A stretch of 64,000 bases of DNA from Plantago major (Eukaryota; Streptophyta; Magnoliopsida; Lamiales; Plantaginaceae): the NCBI GenBank assembly GCA_026545765.1, contig CM048840.1, forward strand, positions 26,974,765 through 27,038,764, written 5' to 3'. Positions 45,782 to 56,215 of the stretch are shown here, one piece after another (the first letter of the stretch is position 1; each line of letters opens with the position of its first letter). The translations under genes and the position numbers were made by a program. The notes beneath the pieces were generated by a model, which ran no database searches, was not told where the DNA came from, and was given only the letters and a program-made list of their open reading frames with translations.

Positions 45782-48700
45782 CTATGGCCGAAACACCTTG
45801 TTGAGGTATGCACCAAGGGCCCATATGGGGAAAATGTTTCTGTATGCTGAGTAACTTATCATACAATTTTTGTTGAATACACCAATTATTTCCTGTAAAA
45901 TATCGAGAAGTTGATAAATATATATTAAACATCTCCGAATGTGAATATTTGATAGCCACATTAGTACTAATAAGAGAAACCTGTTGCGGAAATTCTCCGT
46001 TTTGCATCTGCAAATTTATCAGCACTTTAGCAGCACATTGCAGTGGATTAGCATCCCGATTGGCCTATTAATTCAATGTCAATGAAAATTAATGTCGATA
46101 TTGATGTTAGTTAGACGAAAATGTTTGCTATAAGTAAGCAGTTCGTTCTTTGAATTGCATTTTATGTAAATATTGATGTTAGCTAGACGAAAATGTTTGC
46201 TAAAAGTGAGTAGTTCTTTTTTTAATGCATTTTATGTAAATACTGGTGTTAGCTAGACGAAATGCTTGTTACGCTGGTTTCATACTTGATCTGCTTCCAG
46301 AAGAGCCAGCATTGCCCATCCAGTATTTACAATGTGCGGTCTATTCTCTTCGATATTAGTGTATACCTGTCAATTATTAGCAGAAATGTTGAGCTGATTA
46401 CTAGCACAAGTCTTGCAAAAGGCTTTTGCAGTGATCTTACTTTGTTCTGGCCTGAAAGATAGCTTTCTCCCCAACCTCCAGATGGGAGTTGTTTGGACAG
46501 GAGGAAATCACAAGCTTTTCTGATACAAAGGCTGTTTTCGTAGTCCTTCCGCCAGCTACTAGTCCAGTCACCCCAAACCACGTTCCATACGTATAGCATA
46601 CTCCCCATGATCCATACCTAACAGATCAAGCATATGTAGATTTTTCATCAATGAATCAGTTTCCTAACGGTGGATGTATGCTTGTAGTAATAGAGTTGTT
46701 ATGTGCATAGACTCACCACGAGCCATCTGGTGATTGTCTACTTTCAATGAAGTTCATCGCTTTCTTGATGCACACCTCTATATCTTTTCTGCGGTATTCT
46801 GGGTGTATTTTCTTGAATGATTCCAGAGATTGGATAGCTGCAGATGTGCATTCCACATACCTAGATAACCAAGTTCATCAGTCTAAGAATCACATAAAAG
46901 AAGATGATCTGAATGTTAAGCTTAGATTTCTTTCAGTTTTGCAAATCTTACTGGTAGTCGATGGCAATATCGCCAAATGTTTCTGCTGGATTGATCATCT
47001 GGCATCATAAAGATATTGGATTTGTGAGAAACATTGAGAGCAAAACATTAGTAACATATTGGGATTTCTTTCATTACCTCCAACCAAGCATAGGATCTTG
47101 TTATTTCATATGATGCAAAACCTCCAGAACTATTCTGAAACATATAACAAAAACTCAAAAGCAAGTGAGCTAAACACAATATCAGAATTTAGCAAGTACA
47201 TGTAATGTCTTTACATTTATATTGTAGTCTGAGATAAACCTGAAGGGATAAAACCAAATCGACTGCGTCGTATAGCTTGTCTTGTTGTATTGTTTCTCCA
47301 ACAATGTCAGTTGGAAGCTGTGACAGCATAAGTGACGCCTTCAACAAAATGAAAACAAGTTAATGTCAGAAATAATTCACCCCATGATATAATGTCACAT
47401 TGTGCACTTGATCAGATCTTTATCCTCTCTTTCTTTATTTAGAATCAGAATCAACCTTGAGGCCTTCTGCTGTGCAATCTGAAACTATCCAACCGTTATC
47501 TGTGGTTGAAAAGGGCCAGCCGCCTTTCGACCTGTGACGATACCATGAACTGCAATCCCCTGAACTGTCCTTCGGCATCTTGAAAACAGAAAAATTCCAG
47601 TATTTCATTCAGTATGATTGAACTTGAGGACCGCATTCTGTTTGCAAAATATCCTTGTTCCTTGATCCATGCTCTGAATCTACGTACCTGTGAAGCTTTG
47701 ATGAAAACGTGAGCCTTCCTAAACATCGAATCATAATCACGAACTAGGTTAGTAGCAAGTACTGCTTGAACAGAAAGAGCAGTATCCCAGAGCTGACTGC
47801 CATTATATCCCTGTCATTCAATACTATCCACATAAGAAAACCTAAAACAATCTTTCAAGTAAAGCATCATAAGAAGTTCAATGGAGGACCTTCATTTTCA
47901 TGCCATCTTCAGCTACCCATAAGTAATCCTTTACTCTTGAAATGTGTCGTTGGACTGCCACAGAATTCCGGTCATCCACCCAGCAACACAGCATATTCAG
48001 TACCTGTGTAAGAAGCACACGCATCAAAACATTTCCATCAAGATTGAAACAATGAAACATAGTACTACTACAGTTACCTTATTTACAGGTCCAATGCAGA
48101 TGTAGTTAGTATTCTGATCTTCATAGTTGATATGCTTCATCACTGTGTTGAGCGCTTTACGCCTCAACTTAGAGAAAGGCCATTGCGTGAGCAGAGGCTC
48201 CGCAAACTTGTCCAGACATTTCCACAGAACATCTTGTAAGAACGGATGCGGATAGTACAAATCTTCCTGCATTCAAATGTTCTGTCAAATTAAGACACTG
48301 TAAAAAACATTCTGATGATTGCACAATATTGAAGGAAGCTGTACCGTAGCACATTGATTTCTGGCCAAATCCCAGTCAATCTCATCATAAGCCTTGGTGT
48401 AGAGCTCTTTCCTCAGTGCTCGAGTAGTAGCGTTCATAGGCGCTACATATCTCTTTCCATACAGATAGGACATCGGTAGGTATACTAATCGACAGTGACA
48501 CCACATACGCCCTAAAACGAATTCATCTCCAAATAAATAAAATTTCCAAATAAAAATATACATGAACATATCCAGCAGAAACAGAGTTTACCTGGATGCA
48601 CAGGGAGAAAGTAAGGAAGAAGCCACAATTCGGGTGGTAATGGATTATTTCCTTGCCACTCGTAAACACCAAGTACCTAAATTAAAATCAGAAATGAACT

Positions 48701-49738
48701 GAACAACTTCAAATACGTCGTTTATATGAACTTTTGTAATAGTTTTCAATTATGATGTTACCGAGAGCCAGAATTTTCCCCAAGAAGGGATGTAGGTTGC
48801 ACCACCATGATCGCGAATCCAAGCTCCGCCTTTAGCCATCGCTCCATCTCCATCATCCATTTTTTCTCCAAGAAGCCTTAAGCTGACATAATTCAGTATT
48901 GTGCAAAACATGGTGCTATGCCCTTCTATGTGCAAACCCCACCCTCCATCTTCATTCTATCACCCACACAATAGAGATTAAGTAACTCACTTTCTTCTAT
49001 GATCATATATTGACGATTTTTGTTGAGAGAAAACTGACCTGATGGTTATAGATATAACGACGCATCTCTTTTTGATGTTCAAATGGCAGGACCGCGTCTA
49101 GAGCATCCATTATCGACAGTGCTATAATCTGCAGTTCAGGTTATTCAATAATCTTAGCCAAGAACTGAACTGATGAAACAGTTAACAAAATGCATGTGTA
49201 ACCTCTTTACAAGTTCGAACTTTTAACTGTCTGATGACAGAAACTCAACACTTCTTACCAGACCCGGTAGAAGAAACAAAGGGCCACCATAGTCACCAGG
49301 CCAATGACCATCCTCAGCCTGAATAGTCGAAAAGCATTTCAAAGCCCTTCTCAATGTAGTAACCACTGCTTCCTCTGTTACCTCTTCTTCACTTCCTACT
49401 TTCACTTGCGGAATCTTCTCCCCACATGGCATCTCCTTCGCAAACTACATAATCAACCAATCAGTACTAAACAACCGCAAAACTACAATATAAGTTATAA
49501 CTAACGTAAGACAGCGGAAAATGTGTTTTGTTTTCACCTGCAGCCTCATTAGGAGATCAGAGCTGTGTTTTGTCTGAAAACGGTTCGTTTTAAAGTCCTC
49601 CCGGAAGTTTTCGACAAGAGCACGTTCTTCGTCTGTTCCAAGAGCCGGGAAGAATTGCCAGAACTCTCTTCCAGTGTGATCGTTGAAGGTTGTAAGCCAT
49701 GGATCATCATTCCCCTTGGAAAGTTGAAGCTTCCACAT
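45782..49738 (-). pseudogene. Oxidosqualene cyclase, lanosterol synthase type, 18 exons, one frameshift
   Basis: Exons (minus): 49738-49538, 49444-49259, 49128-49039, 48956-48762, 48676-48592, 48511-48345, 48266-48078, 48003-47890, 47810-47688, 47578-47456, 47338-47240, 47134-47078, 46998-46952, 46860-46717, 46617-46441, 46366-46286, 46064-45981 and 45892-45782. With one base restored the model would be 757 aa, the family length. The catalytic motif is VSDCTAEG (Asp about 484); MWCHCR and QW repeats ([22 protein letters not shown]) are present. Residues 478 and 482 ([10 protein letters not shown]) are Asn and Val where cycloartenol synthase has His477 and Ile481, the pair known for plant lanosterol synthase; [13 protein letters not shown] and ARNQCA also match that clade. 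Exon 15 lacks one base near 46540-46545 (GGR then [10 protein letters not shown] in another frame), predicting a stop at 46329-46327 and a 678-aa product lacking the last QW region. All splice sites look good, so it is a very young pseudogene, a null allele or a sequence error. Confidence 0.88.
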
Positions 49739-49915
49739 TTTCTGTATCCCCAAGTAAGTTTACAGCAATATGTCCTTCAGTATGGTCGATTTACAAGATA
49801 ACTAACTGTAATGAAACATGTATTGCTGTTAAAACGTTGGTCTTACTCTTAAGATATTGACTTAAAATTATAATTAATTGCATTACGCTACAAATGCTAG
49901 ACTTTTACTCCCTCC

Positions 49916-50177
49916 GTTCCACTAAAAACTTTAACTTTCTTTTAGTGTTTCGTTAGAAACTTTCTAAGTTAAAAAATGAAAGTTTTTATCCCACTATCTA
50001 ATTTTTTATTATTTCTATTTCCTACTTTATCATCATTCTATTCACTCCCTCATTTACTTTAATCACCCACTTATAATTTTATCAATATACTACCACTCAC
50101 AAATAAATATTTAATTAATTTTCTTTAAACTAAGATAAAGTAGCTCCCTAGGAAGCTTTTAATAGACCGGAGGGAGT
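49916..50177. mobile_element. Stowaway-like MITE in the cyclase-P450 intergenic region
   Basis: Ends ACTCCCTCCGTTCCACTAAA and its complement (AATAGACCGGAGGGAGT), with further internal self-complementarity. 262 bp. It starts 178 bp upstream of the cyclase start codon, so it may lie within its promoter. Confidence 0.8.
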
Positions 50178-52277
50178 TTTTTTTTAATTTTTCCACAAGG
50201 TGATGTAACTGGACTTCATCTCATTTGTGTTTATTAAGATAGCCAAAGAGTGCTGTGAATAGATGGGAGTTTGCAGAGTGATAAAATGAATTTGCAAAAT
50301 CGTAGATTGCCTGCCTACTTCGTGGCTAGTGATCTAGTCAATCAATTTACCATGCCACGTTGTTACTAGCTCTGCTAGTATACTTTAGTGGTGTTTGTAC
50401 TTTGATTTTTATGGTGTTTGAGTTTATTAATTATTCTGAATATGGATATTTTTATATGGATTTTACTGTGGCTTGATAGCAATTGAGATATTATGCGTGT
50501 TTCTGATCCCATCACAAGGAGACTAGGAATTTCCACCATTTCTTGATTTGATTTATATTGCATAATTTGTTGGAAACAGTTCTAACATTTACAAATTGAT
50601 GCAAAAACCCAGTTATGTTTTGCATCTAAACTTTTTATACATGTTATTATTAGTACTATTTTTACAACAGTTTGGTACAACCCAACATGACTTTTTGTAA
50701 GGCTTTTTTTGGGTTTTCGTTTTTTTGAGAAAAGGCTTTTTTGTTTTTGGTTTAATCATCACGTATGTAAGAAAGCCAAGTCCCAAAGTGATCCATTTCC
50801 AATCTGCTTCTACGTTTGGAAGATTGAGTCTGGTCAAGCACAATAATAGCATCTTTCCAGTCCAATTCTCTTGTTCCTTCCTTATCAACAACAGTGACCA
50901 GATTATAGGAAGTGGTGTGTTTCCAAAAGTTCCCTATCATAGACGTTAATTTATTGGGCTCTCAGTCGTAGGAGACAATTTATATGACTTGTTTGGTGGA
51001 AGACTTCTAAGTTTTTGGTCTACTATAACCTATTCCTATCTTTCTGAAAGTTAGACATAGATAATAGGTACTATGAAGGGGTGTTTGGTATAATGTTAAA
51101 GCTTGAATTTTTATAAAAATTTAGATATTTTTAACTCAGTTTTTTGAGTTTTAACCCTAAGTGATCAAGAGAATGCCTGTAACTCGTAAACTAATTGATC
51201 CAAGTTTGGCTCTTTAGATCGGTTTAATGATAAAGTGGTTGGGATTGGTGTGATATGATCCGCTTAACTTTTGAAATCAGTCGAAATAATTCATACCATT
51301 TAATTTCTCTGATTTAAGAGTGCATACAAGTGAGCATAAAACACACGTAACTAGAAGACCAGACCAAACTGGTCCGAAAATTCATTTCTTGGACCGATCC
51401 TAACCATATTAGGTTGGGTTCTCGGGTCTAAAGAATTTTGAAAATTCAATTCTCGGTCGGGACGAATTGGAACGAGAATAAAGTGATAGATTATGTAAAT
51501 ATTAGTTAGAATATTAAAGAATCTAGAATCTTAATCATAGTAGGTTTAGTATAGCTTAGTTAGAATAGCATTAATCTAAAACTCTATATTGTACTTTTGT
51601 ATTTATACCCCATGGTTATCAATGAATTCCTCACGGAAAACATTCTTTCATAAAGGTCATCTAATTTTTCGTTTATTTTTAATGTTAATTTACACTTACC
51701 TTCTCCAAGGCAAAAAAAGGAAGGGTAGGGCAATATTTGACACGCCACAGCTCTCTACTCCTTCCACACCCAAAATCTGCCATGCTCATCCACCACACCA
51801 CATGACCTTTTTCTTATAATTCTTTTTAATTAGTTACTCGATTTTTCCAGGTTCGGTCCGGGTCTGTATGAATTAAAATGTCAATTTCCAGTTTGGTCCG
51901 ATTCTGGCCCGATGTTAAGCCTACCGAGGTGTGATGGGATGTATGGCAGGACGTAACTCTCCATGTAGGGATGGAATCTCAGTCATTACGTTACACAGTA
52001 GAAGTCGTTGCGCAAAGAACCAGAAATGGATGGATATGATTATGATCTTGAGGCTTCAGATTTTGTAAGAACTTGAAATAGTCAAAGATGATTCATTTGC
52101 CGCAAAAATACCGTTACCAAAAAAACTTCAAATTTACACTTTAAGGTCTACCACTAACCGTTTTTCCACAGATCACCTCACCGTAAACATCATGGCCAAA
52201 AGAAAAGAAAAAAATGGCAAAAATTTCCAGAGTTTGATTATACACGGCAGCATTACATTTTCCACGAATTGTAGCAT
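50178..52277. other. Spacer between divergent cyclase and P450 genes
   Basis: No gene recognised. An open stretch on the minus strand at 50940-50752 is protein-like (WKHTTSYNLVTVVDKEG) but has no recognised domain. 51480-51660 has the look of an LTR 3' end (ATTTATACCCCATGG) without definable borders. Confidence 0.4.
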
Positions 52278-52284
52278 TATAAAT
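52278..52284 (+). promoter_or_regulatory. TATA box of the P450 gene
   Basis: TATAAAT, 48-54 bp upstream of the ATG at 52332, allowing a short leader of about 20 nt. Predicted from sequence and spacing only. Confidence 0.4.
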
Positions 52285-52331
52285 TGTGGGTCGGACATAT
52301 AAACAAAAACATAAACTCATCAAACAAGAAA

Positions 52332-54547
52332 ATGGAACTTGCCAATAGTATCCTTGTAACCATTTTGCTCTCACTCCTAACTTGTTTCCTCATCTTCCAT
52401 CACACTCTCAACAAACTACTTTTCCACACCAATGTTAATCTTCCTCCAGGAAACTTCGGATTGCCTTTCATTGGCGAAACACACAACTTTGTTATGTCAT
52501 TCGTCAGAGGTGAAATGGAGGAATTCATAACTGACAGAATGAGAAAACACTCCATGAAAGTGTTCAAAACCTCTGTTATGGGAGAAAATATTGCCGTTAT
52601 ATCTGATCCATCAGGTAACAAGGTTGTTTTCTCGAACGAAAAGAGGTTAGTGAGACCGTGGCATCCACCTTCACTAGTAAGCATTGTAATGTCTCGTGAA
52701 CAAAAAATGAACCCTGATGAGGAAATTTTCAGAAGGCGAAAATTATTGGCTAATTACTTGAAACCTGAGGCAGTGCGCAACTACATTGGCCTTATGGATG
52801 AGACAACGAGGCATCGCATGGATTCAGAGTTATGGGCACCAAAGTCAGGCTCAAATATCTGCCATTTGGCTAAGAACCTAACATTTGCGTTAGGTTGCCG
52901 CGCGTTTATGGGCATGGGGCATGATACGATAGCCCAAATTGATAAGCTGCAGGATCAGTTTGAGATGGTTTTTTCAGGACTTGTGTCGGTTCCGATCAAC
53001 TTGCCTGGAACGCCCTTCAGGCGAGCTATAAACGCTGCTAATGTAATACGCAGTGAGTTTATGAGTATTGTAAGATCAAGAAGACAGGAAACTATCCCAT
53101 CAGGTGAAGACAATTTCATGTCACATTTACTCTCTACAACTAATGATGCTGGGAAGCCGCTTAGTGAGCAAGAAATCGCTGATATGCTGATGGGAATGCA
53201 GATTGCACATCACACTACCAGTTCTCTCATGGCAAATATTGCATATTATCTTGCGGGTCATCCTCATGTTTATGACTTGGTTCTGAAAGGTAACATATAT
53301 GCTTTGATAAAGTTACTTCACTTGATAAATATGTATAACATGTGTAAGTAAATATATGTGTTTAACACAGAACAACTAGAGATCAGAAGGTTAAAAGGAA
53401 GTGATAAGTTGTTGACATGGGAGGATACTAAGAATATGAAGTATGGTCGGAACGTGATGGATGAGGTACTCAGAATTGCACCACCTGCGGTAGGCGTTTT
53501 CAGGGAAGCACTTCATGATATCTCGTTCGAAGGTTTCACAATTCCTAAGGGATGGAAGGCAAGCATGCTTATCTCAAACTCTGCCTTAGTTGATCAATTT
53601 GTACTGAATTTCACACAAATGTCTCTAATTAAAACAATTAAGTTGGGCCATCATTTCCTTAAAATGCTTTATTAATGTAAGACGATTATTCAACTTATAT
53701 GTTGTTTGCATAATTCTCTCACAAATGACGTGGTATATTCTAACACGCCCCTTCACGAGTTGGCCGCAGTTAGTCGGCTCTACAAGTGAAATTATAATAT
53801 TGATCTTTGGGCAAGCCTGAATTATCATCAACTGGGCACCCATCATCAACTTGGAACTGCTCTGACACCATATTGAGTTAGTCCATCATCCCTTTAAAAT
53901 TCCTTATTAGGGGAGAGGGAGGGGTTATCGAACTTATATGTTGTTGTTTGATGATCCTTTCATAGTTGATTGATGTGAGATATTCTGAAAAAAAAAACAA
54001 CATCAAACAAGTTGATAGTATAAACTGTTTTCTGTAAACACTAATTTCTGGTTTCTGCCACAAACAAGTAATAATCTGTTGGAGAAATTAATTTGTTGCA
54101 AACATGCACTGTAAAATTGTCAAACTCTAATAAAGCTTATATTATTGCCTTGTGTATTTAGTGTGTTATATATATTATTTTCCCCTGCTGTCTACTGAAG
54201 TTGGTTTATACTTGCAGATATTTTGCTCATTCGATTCCACTCAAAAAGTTCCAGAATACTTTCCAAATCCAGAAGAGTTTGATCCAACAAGATTCGAAGG
54301 AAATGACATTGTCCCATATAGTTTCACTCCATTTGCAAAAGGCACCAGGATGTGCTCGGGATTCGAATATGCTCAGCAAGCAGCTTTAGTTTTCATGCAC
54401 AATTTACTCGTAAACTTCAAATGGGAAAAACTTATTGCGAATGAGAAGATCATACGTTCACCATTTAGCTATCCTGCATATGGTCTTCCAGTTGAGCTCC
54501 AACGACGCAATGCAGATGAAGAGTTTGCACCAACATATACTTGTTAG
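52332..54547 (+). CDS. Cytochrome P450, CYP716-like (CYP85 clan), 491 aa
   Basis: Exons 52332-53289, 53371-53558 and 54218-54547; intron 1 is GT-AG and intron 2 uses a GC donor (AAG|GCAAGC). Residues about 5-25 form the ER membrane anchor, followed by the Pro-rich hinge [15 protein letters not shown]. Clan features include [20 protein letters not shown], the ExxR helix (EVLR), FDPTRFEG and the haem loop [13 protein letters not shown] with Cys about 428. CYP716 enzymes oxidise triterpene and sterol skeletons such as beta-amyrin. The I-helix oxygen motif, usually (A/G)GxDT, reads IAHHTTSS (residues 291-298), one residue short and without the acidic residue. The gene is divergent to the cyclase gene with 2.6 kb between ATGs, suggesting shared regulation and pathway. 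No stop or frameshift interrupts it. The subfamily is uncertain. Confidence 0.88.
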
Positions 54548-54594
54548 ATAGGCAAATTCCCCTAAATAATGCCTTTCAATGGGATACTAGTTAA

Positions 54595-54873
54595 TACTCC
54601 TCATCCGTTCCAAAAAAACATTTCCATTTCGACTTTGACCGTGAATTACTCTTAAACTATAATAGTAAATAATTTAATAAAATCATATAATGAAAATGTA
54701 ATTATTAAATTTTCATTATATATTTTTATTAAATTATTTAAATTTTCATTATATGTTTTTATTAAATTATTTACTATTATAGTTTAAGATTAGTTCGCGG
54801 TCAAAGTCAAAGTCAAAGACAGTTGACCGCAAAATAGTAAAATTGAAAGATTTCTTTAGAACCGATGGAGTAG
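54595..54873. mobile_element. Stowaway-like MITE downstream of the P450 gene
   Basis: 'actcctcatccgttccaaaaaaac' at the left against 'ttctttagaaccgatggagta' at the right; the interior carries AT-rich arms that repeat ATTTTCATTATAT. It may supply part of the 3' region of the P450 transcript. Confidence 0.7.
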
Positions 54874-55079
54874 TAATTATTACTTTGGTGATGTGTGCTA
54901 TTCTGGTGTAATCAATGTGCATGTGGTACTCGGTGTTTCTTCTATTAGGTTTGTTAGACGTGCTACTTCATGTTCACTCTTCATGTGATGGAGCACATTG
55001 TGGGACCTACTGCTACATTGAGAGGTTGAGACCACCGGGGTCGAATTTTCCCTTCTATTATGCTAGTTTCCTTGTAAAA

Positions 55080-55290
55080 TACTCCATCCGTCCCAGTTTC
55101 TTCTTCATGCATTCTGTTTTGGACCGTCCCAACTTCATCTTCCCATCTCTTAAATGAAAAATATAAATTATATATATTACTCACTATTTGTCATACTTTA
55201 TTCACTACACCATCTCTCCTACTTTATTCACTTTTCTCTTAAATCTTGTGTCCGGACCCGCGGAAAGATGAAACCGGGACGGAGGGAGTA
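55080..55290. mobile_element. Stowaway-like MITE
   Basis: TACTCCATCCGTCCCAGTTT at the left and AAACCGGGACGGAGGGAGTA at the right; shares the interior 'ttaaatgaaaaatata' and 'gtgtccggac' with the copy at 7489-7694. Confidence 0.8.
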
Positions 55291-56215
55291 CATAATACAT
55301 ATAAAAATTATGGTGAATTTCATATAGTACGTACCCGGCTAGATTTTGAAATTAGACGTTAGTCGTTGTTTGCTTTACACAAAGGTCCAAAGGCACCATC
55401 CAGATTTGACCAAGGATAAAAACCAGTTGCCACATGAAATATTTATTGTCTAAGTGAAAAAAGAATTGGAAAATGTAAAATTCTAAAAGCCCCCCCCCAC
55501 CCCACAAGTATAGTCTAGCCTCTAGTCTATAGCAAAAAACAAGACAATCAGATTAAAAGTCCCATTGTAAGGTAATATTTAAGGAATTTGTTAAGTATAT
55601 AAAATTATTACTATAACGTCATACCGGCTTGATCCAACTCAATCCGGGTGAACCGGTCAAACCCTGATCTAACCCTTTTTGTTTTTTTAATATTGATACT
55701 TTTTTTATATATAAAGCACGACTTTTAAATTTAAAATATTTCCACAATAAAAAGCACACTTGCAAGTATTGTAATTTCTAATCCCGAATATTGTATTTCT
55801 TCCATCCCAAGTATTTTAACTCTTCAATTTTTATTCTATGTTATTTTATTTAGTTAAGGACATTTAAAATAATATGAAGTATGAAAAAATTAGTGTAGTT
55901 TTAAAATAAATGAGAACATAAAAAAGAAATTTGGGTACGCTGGAGCTACGTTTGATTGTTTGATTTGATGTGAGTGGACAGTTGACGTGGTAGAAAGAAT
56001 GGGTTTGGTTGGGTTTGATACACTGCGCCTGGAATATGTTTTTAAGTGGTTATTTTAGAACCTTATTTGGATAATTTGGCAAAAAAGAAAAGAAGTTACG
56101 GGGAATTAGCCAAAAATTATTTGGGGTCATTTTTTAATGGAATGGATGTAGCTAAGAAAAATGCAAATGTTTGGATGGGTAAGTTACATATATGTTTATG
56201 GTAAAAAAAAAAAAA
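55291..56215. other. Intergenic, no gene recognised
   Basis: Low-complexity sequence with a C run at about 55491-55504 and AT-rich stretches. No feature supported. Confidence 0.4.

Noticed and set aside
54152-54217. Upstream extension of the last P450 exon ([13 protein letters not shown])
   Set aside because: It is intron sequence before a good acceptor (CTTGCAG), and the family continues at [10 protein letters not shown].
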